Positions 24,493-33,850 are shown, counted from the first letter of the stretch. The stretch: DNA of 64,000 bases from Desulfospira joergensenii DSM 10085 (GCF_000420085.1 NZ_ATUG01000001.1:1697223-1761222); one strand, 5' to 3'. The notes: generated by a model from the letters alone, not told the origin. Numbers and translations: made by a program.

Positions 24493-25044
24493 TCATTTCC
24501 GAATTTCATGAAAGATCTTCTCCGACCTGTAATTTGCGGCGTTTTCCATATAGCTTTGGGCCATCATTCCGGTCTTTTTCCGAATCTGATCTTTCTCCCC
24601 GTAGGTCTTTTTGACGGACCCGGGAGATCCCGTTACAAGGGAATAGGGAGGAATAACCGTATTTTCAAGGACAAGTGCATTGGCCGCAACCACAGAGCCC
24701 TGACCGATGACCGCCCGGTTCATGACAACGGCTCCCATGCCGATCAGGCACCCGTCCTCAATGGTGCATCCGTGGATGACACACCTGTGCCCCACGGTCA
24801 CCCCGTCCCCGATTTTTAAGGGGACATTCTCATCGGCATGACATACGCAAAGATCCTGGATATTTGTTCCTTCACCGATATGGATCTGATCCAGGTCCCC
24901 CCGGATAACAGATTGAAACCATACGGATGAATCCCGGCCGATTCTCACATCTCCGATGATCTGCGCACCCGGGGCAATGAAAACCGATGGGTGAACCAGG
25001 GGACAATTTTGTTTATAGGAATAAAGGGGCATTATCCTGTCCAT
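24493..25044 (-). CDS. Gamma-carbonic-anhydrase-like hexapeptide-repeat protein
   Basis: 183-residue left-handed beta-helix protein with hexapeptide repeats from about residue 15 to 140 (VFIAPGAQIIGDVRIG...). The three zinc-ligand histidine positions of the gamma-CA/YrdA group are visible in VCHADEN, VGHRCVIHGC and the second His of that segment. Activity as a carbonic anhydrase or CoA-linked transferase cannot be separated by sequence alone. The start is either ATG 25044 or ATG 25032 (MPLYSYKQ); neither has a strong ribosome site. It is the first gene of a two-gene unit with DUF1989. Confidence 0.78.
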   Translation of the reverse strand: MDRIMPLYSYKQNCPLVHPSVFIAPGAQIIGDVRIGRDSSVWFQSVIRGDLDQIHIGEGTNIQDLCVCHADENVPLKIGDGVTVGHRCVIHGCTIEDGCLIGMGAVVMNRAVIGQGSVVAANALVLENTVIPPYSLVTGSPGSVKKTYGEKDQIRKKTGMMAQSYMENAANYRSEKIFHEIRK

Positions 25045-25364
25045 ATTTTATCATCTTGGCATAATCCGCCCAAGCCATACCAGAAATTTGACTTCACCAC
25101 AATTTAAAAATCCGGGCCCGGCCGGAGGCAGGCCCGGCAGCCGCTTTTTTACTTTTGTTCGTCAAAAATATGGCAGTTCCCGGAATAAATTTGTCATTGA
25201 TTACTAATTTTTTATTTGACTTTTCTTCAACCTTTTGAAATGTAATAATAATTTTTAGCTTTTTCCTCATGGTATCATAATTGCTAACTAATTACTAACT
25301 GACCTTAAGGATGGTTATAATGGGTTTTGACATGGACCGGAAAAAAACAGGAAAGGAGGCTAAA
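25045..25364. other. Intergenic region with a GC-rich hairpin between divergent genes
   Basis: A strong stem, CCGGGCC (25112-25118) with GGCCCGG (25131-25137), is flanked by T-runs on both strands (CTTTTTT on plus, ATTTTTAAATT on minus), like a bidirectional terminator, but no gene ends here. Downstream is an AT-rich stretch with a TTGACT box and the repeat CTAACT-N5-CTAACT close to the PilZ gene. Promoters for both divergent units probably lie here; none is clear-cut. Confidence 0.4.
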
Positions 25365-26096
25365 ATGTTGATGAGAGCAAGGGACCCGCGTGTAAACAAA
25401 CAGATTTTGGCAGTATTGGATCAAGGCGAGGCCATTGTCGAAAATATTTCAACTTCAGGCGGTTTTTTAAAAACAGAGGCACGGTTTCCCAGGGGAGAAT
25501 CCTTTAACCTCAACCTAAAGGTGATGGGACGGAAGACAATCAGAATGGTCTGCGAGTCCCAGAGATGCAACGATTCCGGGGTGGGATTCAAAATACTCCA
25601 ATTTAAAAATTCAAAGGAAGATCTCTTTAACCAATATGTGGAGCAGCAGTTTGAATCCCTGAAACAATTCGGGGATTCAAGGGTATTCACCACGGAAATC
25701 ATGATCACCTTAAAAGACACCAATGTATTTGGAAATGTCTATTTCAGCAATTTCATTGAATTCCAGGGTGTGATCCGGGAAAAATTCCTGCTGGCAACGG
25801 TTCCGGACCTGCACGACCTGCTTACCCGGACCAGCATCCGCCTGGTGACCGTTGACACCTATAACAAATTCATCTCCAATGCCTTTTTCGGGGATGTCAT
25901 CCAGGTGGAGTTGACCACTTCCGCCATCAAGGCGGCTTCATGCAAATTGAACATTGTCTTTAAGAATAAAAATACCGGGGAATTGATCGGAAAAGGATAT
26001 CAGACTTTTTGTGTTGTCAAAGCCAACGGGAAAGTGATAAGACTTCCGGATGAATTGCTGGGGCCATTGGATTTTTATCAGGAGGTAGCAAGCTAA
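25365..26096 (+). CDS. PilZ-like domain fused to an enediyne-type hot-dog thioesterase domain
   Basis: 243-residue fusion. Residues about 5-95 follow the PilZ pattern (VENISTSGGFLKT, then VCESQRCNDSGVGFK). The c-di-GMP motifs are imperfect: NxSxxG instead of DxSxxG, and no exact RxxxR. Residues about 110-240 form a 4HBT hot-dog domain with the DTNVFGNVYFSNF and FQGVIREKFL signatures seen in CalE7/DynE7-like acyl thioesterases. I chose ATG 25365 because AAAGGAGG lies 5 bases upstream; ATGs at 25311 and 25320 are alternatives. Only 6 bases separate it from the HD-GYP kinase gene. It may release or bind an acyl chain under c-di-GMP control; that is inference. Confidence 0.75.
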   Translation: MLMRARDPRVNKQILAVLDQGEAIVENISTSGGFLKTEARFPRGESFNLNLKVMGRKTIRMVCESQRCNDSGVGFKILQFKNSKEDLFNQYVEQQFESLKQFGDSRVFTTEIMITLKDTNVFGNVYFSNFIEFQGVIREKFLLATVPDLHDLLTRTSIRLVTVDTYNKFISNAFFGDVIQVELTTSAIKAASCKLNIVFKNKNTGELIGKGYQTFCVVKANGKVIRLPDELLGPLDFYQEVAS

Positions 26097-26102
26097 AGCT
26101 GA

Positions 26103-28724
26103 ATGCAGTACCTAAGCGCAGTTCTTCCCCTATTCTCTTCCCTGCTCTTTTTGTGCTTGGGTATCACCATATACTTTCTTTCCAGGGGCACACTCCGCAA
26201 GGTCTTCTTAAGATTCTGTATTATCACCTTCCACTGGCAGTTTTCATGGTTTATTCTTTTTTTGCTCCACAGTAATGAATATTCCGGCCTGATCTGCAGG
26301 ATAGGGTATACGGGAATCATCTTTTTACCGGTAAGCATATATGAATCCGTTGTCCATTACCTGAGACTGCCCAAACATCATATCCGCTGGGTCTATGGTC
26401 TTTGCCTGGGATTCCTGGCCAGCCTGTGGACAACAGACTATTTTATCAAGGGCGCCTATCTTCAGTCCTTTGGATATTATCCCGAGGCCGGCCCCCTGCA
26501 TCCGGCATATATGGCCATGGTGTTTATCCTGATGATCCGTCTCTTTTCCCTTTTGTACGGGGTTTTTAAAAAAGAAACCGACACCATCAAAAAAAACCAG
26601 TTAAAGTATTTCTTTATTGCCAGCATTGTATTCTGTTTTGCCTCCATTGATTATATTCTCAATTATCCGGCCCTGGCAAAAGAACTGGGATTTCAGATCT
26701 ATCCCATTGGTGTTTTTTTTATCTCTTTCAGTGTGCTGGTCTTTATCCTTTCCCATTTCCTCATGCTCAACTCAACCCTTGAAAAAAGGGTAGCCATGAA
26801 AACGGCTCAATTGGAGGAGTCCGTGATTGCCCTTGAAGAGGCGGCCCGTTCCAAAAAAGATTTCATCGCCAATGTCACCCATGAACTGAGAACTCCCCTG
26901 ACGGTGATTCGGGGGTGGACAGACTACATTCTTGACGGGGAATCCGGGCAAATTCCGGATCATCTGTTAACCATCATCAATAAAGTCGGTCTTCAGACCC
27001 TGAACCTGACCGAAAAGATAAATGAGCTGCTCAAGGTATCCAAATTTGACGCCGGCATGAGAAAACTGGTGCTGACAAACGAAGATCTGAATGCCGTCAT
27101 CTCCCAGATCGTCAACAGTTTCAAAGGACTCACAGACCAGCGGGGAATCGATCTGAACTTTTTCGGGACCCCGGACCTGGAACTGGTCTTTATCGACAGG
27201 GAAAAATTAAAGGATATTTTGAACAATTTGATCCGGAATGCATATAAATTTACGGAAAACGGAGAGATCAAGGTGGTTCTGTCCCGGGAGCAAGACAGGA
27301 TCAGGATTAAGGTGAAAGATACCGGCATCGGCATGTCCCGGGAAGTCCTTGGAAAAATATTTCAAAGATTCCAGCAGGGCGACGGCTCCCGAACCCGGAA
27401 ATATGAAGGTACCGGACTGGGACTCGCCATTGTAAAAGATTCCGTGGAATTGATGCATGGTGAGATCTCCGTCAAGAGCCAGGTGGGACAGGGTACGCTT
27501 TTTTCAATTTTACTGCCCATGGATCTTGAGAAAACAGAACCCGATGCCGTTATCGAGAGAAGGATAAAGGAACGCCGGAAAAAAAGAAAAAGCTACGGAA
27601 CAGATGACAGGCGCAATATTGACAGAAGATTGACCGACCTTGCCAAGATAGACCATGAGGATATTACCCGGATCCTTAAATCGGAAAGAACATCCGACCC
27701 TAAAACCACTGTGAAGAGAATCCGGCCGGAAAATTCCAAGGGCGACATTGTCATTGCCGAAGACAACAAGAGTATACAGGAATTTTTAAGTGCTGCCCTA
27801 AAGGAGTACACCCTTCATATTGCATCCAACGGCCGGGCTGCATGGCAGGCAATAAATGAGCACATGCCGGGGCTGGTGATTTCCGATATCATGATGCCCA
27901 TTATGGATGGATACACGTTGCTCGAAAAGATCAGGACCGCCCCGAATACCGAAACCCTTCCGGTCATCATCATCACCTCCCTGACCGACCAGGAAGACAG
28001 GATCAAATCCCTTCAGTACGGCGCAGATGACTACCTGACAAAACCCTTTCACCACCTTGAACTCCAGGCAAGAGTTAAAAATGTACTCAGTGTTCACAGG
28101 CTGGAAAGAGAAAAAACAAAATCCGAACAACTCGAGGTATTTTTAATGGTTCTTGCTTCTGTCATTGAATCTAAAGACAAGTATACGGGCGGCCATGTTG
28201 AACGGGTGGCCGGATATGCCAGAGACCTTGCCCGGAAAACCGGCTTAAACGAGACCCTGGTGAATGAGATCTATATGGGCACCATTGTCCATGATGTGGG
28301 TAAAATCGGAATTAAAGACGAGGTGTTAAACAAACCCGGCCGCCTGACAGACCAGGAGTTTGAACATATCAAAGAGCACCCGGCCATTGGAAAAAATCTC
28401 CTGTCAAAACTGGAGATCGCCCCTGTTGCCGTAAATATCGCCTATTCCCACCAGGAGAAATGGGACGGCACCGGCTATCCCCAGGGCCTGAGCGGAATGG
28501 AAATTCCCATTGAAGCCCGGATCGCCACCATTGCCGATGTCTGGGACGCCATCACCTCAGACCGGCCCTATCGGGTCGCCATGCCCCTGGAAAAGGCCAT
28601 CAGCATCATGCATGAAGAACGTGGCAAATCCTTTGACCCGGATCTCTTTGATCTGTTCATGGATGACAATGAAAAATTATATCTAAAATATATTGACCGG
28701 GAAAAGAAGGTCCTGGCCTTTTAA
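26103..28724 (+). CDS. 7TM histidine kinase with receiver and HD-GYP phosphodiesterase domains
   Basis: Protein of 873 residues. About seven hydrophobic helices form a membrane sensor (1-225). They are followed by HisKA (VTHELRTPLTVIRGW) and HATPase_c (N, G1 DTGIGMS, G2 GTGLGLAI), then a receiver domain (IVIAEDNK, the phospho-acceptor Asp in ISDIMMPIMDG, Lys in LTKPF), and a C-terminal HD-GYP domain (HDVGKIGIK, then DGTGYPQGL). Phosphorelay may thus control hydrolysis of c-di-GMP within one chain. It is co-transcribed with the PilZ-thioesterase gene (6-base gap). Translation probably depends on coupling, since the nearest GGAGGT is about 17 bases away. Confidence 0.92.
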   Translation: MQYLSAVLPLFSSLLFLCLGITIYFLSRGTLRKVFLRFCIITFHWQFSWFILFLLHSNEYSGLICRIGYTGIIFLPVSIYESVVHYLRLPKHHIRWVYGLCLGFLASLWTTDYFIKGAYLQSFGYYPEAGPLHPAYMAMVFILMIRLFSLLYGVFKKETDTIKKNQLKYFFIASIVFCFASIDYILNYPALAKELGFQIYPIGVFFISFSVLVFILSHFLMLNSTLEKRVAMKTAQLEESVIALEEAARSKKDFIANVTHELRTPLTVIRGWTDYILDGESGQIPDHLLTIINKVGLQTLNLTEKINELLKVSKFDAGMRKLVLTNEDLNAVISQIVNSFKGLTDQRGIDLNFFGTPDLELVFIDREKLKDILNNLIRNAYKFTENGEIKVVLSREQDRIRIKVKDTGIGMSREVLGKIFQRFQQGDGSRTRKYEGTGLGLAIVKDSVELMHGEISVKSQVGQGTLFSILLPMDLEKTEPDAVIERRIKERRKKRKSYGTDDRRNIDRRLTDLAKIDHEDITRILKSERTSDPKTTVKRIRPENSKGDIVIAEDNKSIQEFLSAALKEYTLHIASNGRAAWQAINEHMPGLVISDIMMPIMDGYTLLEKIRTAPNTETLPVIIITSLTDQEDRIKSLQYGADDYLTKPFHHLELQARVKNVLSVHRLEREKTKSEQLEVFLMVLASVIESKDKYTGGHVERVAGYARDLARKTGLNETLVNEIYMGTIVHDVGKIGIKDEVLNKPGRLTDQEFEHIKEHPAIGKNLLSKLEIAPVAVNIAYSHQEKWDGTGYPQGLSGMEIPIEARIATIADVWDAITSDRPYRVAMPLEKAISIMHEERGKSFDPDLFDLFMDDNEKLYLKYIDREKKVLAF

Positions 28725-28785
28725 TCCGGGATTTGCCCTTTGACTGCGGCATGGGTGGATCCGATTCAATCCGACATTCTTTGTT

Positions 28786-29382
28786 TCAGAGGGTCATCTT
28801 TTGGTTAATGACGATATTATGGGACTTGCCGAACACCACGATCTTTCCGGGGTCAAATCCTCCCCCCATGTAGGTGTCGAGAAACCCAGGCGCATCCAGC
28901 ATGTGAAGGATATAGGAAATATGGCCCAAGTATCCTGTGGAATCAATTTCCTGGAGGCGTTTAATCTCTTCTTCGCCCTTGTCCATGACCTTCCGGTTCA
29001 CCCGGGGCGGATTCTCTTTTGTGCAGGTATGGAGGGAGTAGATCCTCCGGCAGGAAAAGGGGCGGATCTCGTAGATCATGCAGACATTGTTCTTCATTAA
29101 AAAGGGGCAGGGAACCACCAGGTTCTTTTCCCGGTGCCTGACTTCCCGAAAAAGGCTCTTTTCCAAAGATTTCTGCCGGGAACGGGAAAATTTTTGGATC
29201 AGGCCCCTGATTCTCAGGCCTTCAAGGGTGGTCACATCAATGGATCCGGCATGGGAGCAGCAGAAGGCGCACCCACTCTTGCAGGCCTGTCCGGTCCGGA
29301 ATCCCCGGACCTCTTCCTCAAAAGAGGAATAGACCTCATCCACGGCCCGAAATCCGGCTTTAATGGATAATTTTCCCGTCAT
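28786..29382 (-). CDS. YkgJ family cysteine-cluster protein
   Basis: 198-residue protein with the CxxxCxxCC cluster (ACKSGCAFCCSHAG), then CPFLMKNNVCMIYEIRPFSC and CRRIYSLHTC motifs typical of the YkgJ/PF03692 family, thought to chelate zinc or an iron-sulfur cluster. Function unknown. It starts 8 bases after the metallo-hydrolase gene, at the far end of the rimP-pnp gene string, so it probably belongs to that transcript. It is the first of three YkgJ-type genes in this window. Confidence 0.82.
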   Translation of the reverse strand: MTGKLSIKAGFRAVDEVYSSFEEEVRGFRTGQACKSGCAFCCSHAGSIDVTTLEGLRIRGLIQKFSRSRQKSLEKSLFREVRHREKNLVVPCPFLMKNNVCMIYEIRPFSCRRIYSLHTCTKENPPRVNRKVMDKGEEEIKRLQEIDSTGYLGHISYILHMLDAPGFLDTYMGGGFDPGKIVVFGKSHNIVINQKMTL

Positions 29383-29390
29383 GACAAACC

Positions 29391-30164
29391 CTAAAGCCGG
29401 ATCATCTGGCCGGGCCTGTCCGGAGAGGCCACGTAAAGGGCGGTTTCAGAACCGTTCAGCCCCTTTGTTACCTCTAGTAGCGCTTTCTGGGGATGGTTGT
29501 TCTCCTCGCTCAGATGGGCCAGGATGATGTGCTTCAGATCCTGGTGAAGGAGTTCGGAAACCAGGTTTCTGGCATCCACATTGGAAAGGTGGCCCGTTCT
29601 GGACCGGATCCTCTGCTTCAGATGCCAGGGATAGGGTCCGTTGATGAGCATGTCCGGATCATGGTTGGACTCCAGATAAAGGGCGATGCTGTTTTTCAGA
29701 TGCTCCCGGACCAGGCCGGTGACAATGCCCAGATCCGTGGCCACCCCGATCTTTTTTTCCTGAAAGGTCAGGGTAAGTCCGGCAGGGTCCCGGGCATCGT
29801 GGGAAATGGAAAAGGGGTTGATCCGGATGCTGCCCACCTCAAAGGGCCGGCCGCACTCGAAGTGGTTCAGGTGATCGATTTTTCCAAGGCCCTGGCAGGC
29901 GGAATAGGTATGGGGGGTGACATAGACCGGGATTTTAAAGCGCCGGCTTAATATCCCGGCTCCCCGGATATGGTCTGAATGTTCGTGGGTGATGATGATG
30001 GCGGAAAGGTCCTGGGGGTTCTCCCCGACCTGGTCCATGCGGCGCTGGATTTCCTTGCCGGACAGGCCCGCGTCAATGAGCAGGGCCGTGTCCGGGGTGG
30101 AAATAAAAAGACTGTTCCCCCTGGACCCTGAGGCCAGGGGGCAGATGCAAAAAGGATTATTCAT
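29391..30164 (-). CDS. MBL-fold metallo-hydrolase (YycJ/WalJ-like)
   Basis: 257-residue metallo-beta-lactamase-fold protein. The zinc motif [10 protein letters not shown] is near residue 60, a second histidine lies in SISHDARDP and an aspartate in ATDLG. The start [14 protein letters not shown] and the ESNHDPDML segment match the YycJ/WalJ subgroup, linked to DNA repair nuclease activity. Its ATG overlaps the pnp stop by 8 bases, so it is translationally coupled to pnp. Confidence 0.85.
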   Translation of the reverse strand: MNNPFCICPLASGSRGNSLFISTPDTALLIDAGLSGKEIQRRMDQVGENPQDLSAIIITHEHSDHIRGAGILSRRFKIPVYVTPHTYSACQGLGKIDHLNHFECGRPFEVGSIRINPFSISHDARDPAGLTLTFQEKKIGVATDLGIVTGLVREHLKNSIALYLESNHDPDMLINGPYPWHLKQRIRSRTGHLSNVDARNLVSELLHQDLKHIILAHLSEENNHPQKALLEVTKGLNGSETALYVASPDRPGQMIRL

Positions 30165-32247
30165 CCTCTTCTTTGACAGCTTTATAACTCAGTTTGATCT
30201 TGCCGTCCCGGGTGATGTCCAGGACCTTGACGCGGATCATCTCTCCTTCTTTGACCACATCGGTAACCTTTTTGACCCGGTAGTCGGCAAGTTCGGAGAT
30301 GTGCACCAGGCCGTCTGTTCCGGACTTGATATTGACAAAGGCGCCGAAATCGGTGATCTTCACCACCTTCCCTTCGTAAATGGTGCCGATCTCCGGATCC
30401 AGGGCAATATCGGAAACCATGGCCAGGGCCCGGTCCGCATCATCCTGGTTTTCCGCTGCGATCTTGACCAGGCCGGAGTCATCCACTTCAATCACCGTGT
30501 TGGTGTCGGCCTGTAGGGCTCGGATGATCTTGCCTCCGGGACCGATGATGTCCCTGATCTTGTCGGGATTGATGGTGATGGAGACAATCTTGGGAGCGTG
30601 GGGAGAGATCTCGTCCCTTGATTTATCGATGGTTTCAAGCATCTTGTCCAGGATATGGATCCTGCCCCTGTTGGCCTGGGCCAGGGCGGTTTCCATGATC
30701 TCCTTGGAGAGTTCCTTGATTTTAATGTCCATCTGAAGAGCGGTAATCCCCTCTTTGGTTCCGGCCACTTTAAAATCCATGTCCCCGAAATGATCTTCAT
30801 CCCCGAGGATATCGGAAAGTACCACGGTTTTCTCCCCGTCTTTGACAAGACCCATGGCAATACCGGAAACCGGTGCCTTGATGGGAACCCCGCCGTCCAT
30901 GAGGGCCAGGATACCGGAGCATACCGTTCCCATGGAGGAACTGCCGTTGGATTCCAGAACCTCGCCCACCAGGCGGACCGTATATTCAAAATCCTCTTTC
31001 TCGGGCATGACCCGGGCAATGGCCCTGTGGGCCAGGTTACCGTGTCCGACATCTCTCCGGCTGGGACCGCCCGGCCGTTTAACCTCACCCACTGAATAGG
31101 GAGGAAAATTATAATGGAGCATGAAGGCCCGGGTCATATTCCCGTCGTCCAGGGTCTCAATCCGCTGTTCATCCATACCCGATCCCAGGGTCAGAACACC
31201 GAGGACCTGGGTTTCACCCCGGGTAAAAAGGGCAGAACCATGGGGCCGGGGCAGACAGCCCGCCTCACATGTGATCTGACGGACTTCATCAAAGGCCCGG
31301 CCGTCGATGCGCTGGTTTTCTTCAAGAACGATCTGCCGGCTCACCGATTTTACGGTTTTACTGAATACCTCTTTGATCTCCTTGACCTGTTCCGGATATT
31401 CATCACAGAATTGGGCCACGGTCTCTTCCTTTAAAAGGCTCAATGCGTTCTGCCGCTCGATCTTGGTTTTGATCTGGACCGTTTCATGGATCTTGTCTTT
31501 GGCAAAATCCTTGACCTTTTCCGCCAGGGCCTCGTCTCTGGCAGGCGGAACAAAAGCCCGTTTTTCCTTGCCGCAGGCCTCCTTGAGTTCAACCTGAAGA
31601 TCGATGATGGGCTGCATGGTCTCATGCCCGAAGAAGATGGCATCCAGCATGTCCTTTTCAGACACGATGTCGGCACCCCCCTCCACCATGACCACTCCGG
31701 TTCTGGAACCGGCCACGGTCAGGTCAATATCGCTTTCTTCCATCTGTTCCGGCGTGGGGTTGGCGATGAACTCGCCGTTGACCCGTCCCACTTTGATGCC
31801 GGCAATGGGGCCGGCAAAGGGGATATCGGATATTTCCAGGGCGGCCGATGCCCCGACCATGGCCAGAATCCCGGGATCACAGAGCTTGTCCGTTGAAAGA
31901 ACCGTGGCAATGACCTGGGTTTCAAAGTTATAATCATCCTCGAAAAGGGGCCGGATGGGCCGGTCAATGAGCCGGGCCCTCAGGGTTTCGTTTTCCGAAG
32001 GACGACCGATTTCCCGCCTGAAATAGTTGCCCGGGATCCTGCCGGCGGCATAAATGCGCTCCTGGTATTCCACAGACAGGGGCAAAAAGCTGATGTCCGC
32101 CTTGGGTTCCTTGGAAGCCACTGCCGTTACCAGGACCTCTGCTTCTCCATACTTAACCACGACAGCGCCGGAGGCCTGTTTGGCCATTTTCCCGGTGCGG
32201 ATGGAAAATTCTTTTCCGCCAATGGTTGTTTGTACAATCTTTTCCAT
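30157..32247 (-). CDS. pnp: Polyribonucleotide nucleotidyltransferase (PNPase)
   Basis: 696 residues, the normal length. Two RNase PH-like domains are present, with the [15 protein letters not shown] and [16 protein letters not shown] motifs, followed by a KH domain ([15 protein letters not shown]) and a C-terminal S1 domain ([16 protein letters not shown]). The enzyme degrades RNA 3' to 5' using phosphate and is part of RNA-decay complexes. It lies after rpsO, the classical rpsO-pnp order. A perfect 18-bp stem-loop sits in its leader, suggesting RNase III-dependent autoregulation. RBS TAGGAG before the ATG. Confidence 0.97.
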   Translation of the reverse strand: MEKIVQTTIGGKEFSIRTGKMAKQASGAVVVKYGEAEVLVTAVASKEPKADISFLPLSVEYQERIYAAGRIPGNYFRREIGRPSENETLRARLIDRPIRPLFEDDYNFETQVIATVLSTDKLCDPGILAMVGASAALEISDIPFAGPIAGIKVGRVNGEFIANPTPEQMEESDIDLTVAGSRTGVVMVEGGADIVSEKDMLDAIFFGHETMQPIIDLQVELKEACGKEKRAFVPPARDEALAEKVKDFAKDKIHETVQIKTKIERQNALSLLKEETVAQFCDEYPEQVKEIKEVFSKTVKSVSRQIVLEENQRIDGRAFDEVRQITCEAGCLPRPHGSALFTRGETQVLGVLTLGSGMDEQRIETLDDGNMTRAFMLHYNFPPYSVGEVKRPGGPSRRDVGHGNLAHRAIARVMPEKEDFEYTVRLVGEVLESNGSSSMGTVCSGILALMDGGVPIKAPVSGIAMGLVKDGEKTVVLSDILGDEDHFGDMDFKVAGTKEGITALQMDIKIKELSKEIMETALAQANRGRIHILDKMLETIDKSRDEISPHAPKIVSITINPDKIRDIIGPGGKIIRALQADTNTVIEVDDSGLVKIAAENQDDADRALAMVSDIALDPEIGTIYEGKVVKITDFGAFVNIKSGTDGLVHISELADYRVKKVTDVVKEGEMIRVKVLDITRDGKIKLSYKAVKEEDE

Positions 32248-32310
32248 AATTTCTCCTAAAATTAAAATAAAAAAAGACGGAAATTTCAGGAGGCCTTAAA
32301 AATATAAACC

Positions 32311-32353
32311 CGCATCTTTGCCATCAAACCTGGGATTTGATGGCAAAGATGCG
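32311..32353 (-). promoter_or_regulatory. Perfect 18-bp stem-loop in the pnp leader, probable RNase III site
   Basis: The arm at 32311-32328 is exactly complementary to 32336-32353, with a 7-base loop (32329-32335). No T-run follows, so it is not a terminator. It lies between the rpsO terminator and the pnp start. In E. coli a long pnp-leader stem-loop is cut by RNase III and permits PNPase to repress its own synthesis; a similar role is inferred here. Confidence 0.65.
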
Positions 32354-32389
32354 ACTATATTTAAAAGGATTCCCAAAATCTGCCGCCTG

Positions 32390-32437
32390 AATAATAATAA
32401 AAACCGGTTTTTGACATGGAATCGCCAAAAACCGGTT
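32390..32437 (-). terminator. Rho-independent terminator after rpsO
   Basis: A 12-bp perfect stem (32402-32413 with 32426-32437) with a 12-base loop is followed on the minus strand by TTTTATTATTATT. It begins 10 bases downstream of the rpsO stop and would separate rpsO from pnp transcripts, at least in part. Confidence 0.85.
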
Positions 32438-32447
32438 CGTCATCAAT

Positions 32448-32717
32448 TTATCTTCTCAATCCGAGTCTTTCAATTAAAGAACGGTACCGGTTCACATCTT
32501 TTTTCTTTACATAGTCAAGAAGGCTTCTGCGCCGGCCAACCAAGATGAGCAGTCCGCGTCTTGAATGATGGTCTTTTGTATGTGTCTTCAGATGTTCGGT
32601 AAGATAGCTGATCCGGTGGGTTAAAATCGCCACCTGGACTTCTGGTGAGCCTGTGTCAGACTCGTGGAGCTTGAATTGCTCAATCATCTCCTCTTTGCTT
32701 TCTGCAAGTAAAACCAC
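32448..32717 (-). CDS. rpsO: 30S ribosomal protein S15
   Basis: 89 residues, exactly the family length. It begins [11 protein letters not shown] and contains the [27 protein letters not shown] and [13 protein letters not shown] motifs of S15, which binds 16S rRNA in the platform of the small subunit. The start is GTG at 32715-32717 behind AAAGGAG; the open frame extends to 32801 without support. It is followed by a terminator and then pnp. Confidence 0.97.
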   Translation of the reverse strand: MVLLAESKEEMIEQFKLHESDTGSPEVQVAILTHRISYLTEHLKTHTKDHHSRRGLLILVGRRRSLLDYVKKKDVNRYRSLIERLGLRR

Positions 32718-32868
32718 TTTAAACTCCTTTATTTGGAATAAATAATATAATGGTGAAAAATCCGATCGTCTCCTGGCGCAGCCTTTTATCCAATATTCCA
32801 CTCAGATAAAAAGGAATGGGAGCTGATACAACACCATAAGTAAATATACAACCTGCTGTAAATATCAG

Positions 32869-33795
32869 TTATCCGGCAAAAACGCAAGAATAATTATAGG
32901 TTGAATCCTTTTCCCCGGATGAAATCACGGCCAGCAGATCGCCGGACTCATCAATGACTCTTACATACCCGGGAGTCTTCCCCCCTGCCTGCCCCTTTTC
33001 AATCCGGTCCGGATCAATGTCCGTATCCCCGAGCTTTTGCCCGTAGCGGATCTTCCGGGCAAGGGCCGAATCTGCCCGGACAAAGTCCATGAAGGCCAGG
33101 CAGTCGGACATGGAAACCACCCTTTGGGAAATACGGCTGTTGTCCATTCCGTCAATCTCTTCCAGAGAAACGGCATTTTCGAGCCGGAACTGGCTGGACC
33201 CGGTGCGGATCAGCCCGGACAAGTGGGCGCCGCAGCCCAGGGTCCTGCCCATATCATGGGCCAGGCTCCGGATATAGGTTCCCGAAGAGCAGACCACACG
33301 GATTTCAAATTGGGGAAGATCCATCCGGGTGATCCCGATATCAAATATCTCGATCCGTCTGGGGGGTTTTAGGATCATCTTTCCCTGGCGCGCCAGTTTA
33401 TACAGGGGGGTGCCTTCATGTTTCAGGGCGGAAAAACTCGGGGCCACCTGGTCCTGAACTCCCTTGAATTCCAGAACCGTCTTTTCGACCCGGGAAGGGG
33501 TTATCTCGGACAGGACAGACGGATCTGCCTCTGAGGTCCGGGTGCCGGTCCTGTCATAGGTATCGGTTTCAATCCCAAGGGTTACCTGGGCGGTATAGGA
33601 TTTTCGGCCTTCCAGGAAAAACTTTGATATCCGGGTGGCCTTGCCCAGGGCAACCAGCACCAGGCCCGTGGCAAAGGGGTCCAGGGTTCCGGTGTGGCCG
33701 GCTTTTTTTGCCTGGAGCGCCCTTTTTACCCGGGCCACTACCTGGGCCGAGGATATATTCTCCGGCTTGCCGACCGGAAGGATACCGTCAATCAT
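32869..33795 (-). CDS. truB: tRNA pseudouridine(55) synthase
   Basis: 308-residue pseudouridine synthase. The catalytic motif GHTGTLDPFATG near residue 33 contains the active aspartate, and the protein opens with the family signature DGILPVGKP. It makes pseudouridine 55 in the T-loop of tRNAs. The C-terminus carries a short PUA-like part (RKIRYGQKL...GYVRVIDESG). It is downstream of rbfA and upstream of rpsO, the usual order. RBS AAAGGA 5 bases before the ATG. Confidence 0.95.
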   Translation of the reverse strand: MIDGILPVGKPENISSAQVVARVKRALQAKKAGHTGTLDPFATGLVLVALGKATRISKFFLEGRKSYTAQVTLGIETDTYDRTGTRTSEADPSVLSEITPSRVEKTVLEFKGVQDQVAPSFSALKHEGTPLYKLARQGKMILKPPRRIEIFDIGITRMDLPQFEIRVVCSSGTYIRSLAHDMGRTLGCGAHLSGLIRTGSSQFRLENAVSLEEIDGMDNSRISQRVVSMSDCLAFMDFVRADSALARKIRYGQKLGDTDIDPDRIEKGQAGGKTPGYVRVIDESGDLLAVISSGEKDSTYNYSCVFAG

Positions 33796-33850
33796 TGACT
33801 TCCTTTATTTGTCTGATGGATTCCCTCCTGGTCAAAATCAGGTTTGCCAT
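33788..33850 (-). CDS. Possible 20-residue ORF overlapping truB start
   Basis: An ATG at 33850 preceded by AAGGA opens a 20-codon frame (MANLILTRRESIRQIKEVND) that ends inside the first codons of truB (8-base overlap). It lies where some related genomes carry another gene between rbfA and truB. It may be a leader, a remnant or chance; its body also contains the truB ribosome site. Confidence 0.22.
   Translation of the reverse strand: MANLILTRRESIRQIKEVND

Noticed and set aside
25311..25364. Longer N-terminus of the PilZ-thioesterase protein
   Set aside because: The ATGs at 25311 and 25320 have weaker spacing than ATG 25365, which has AAAGGAGG 5 bases upstream; kept only as alternatives.
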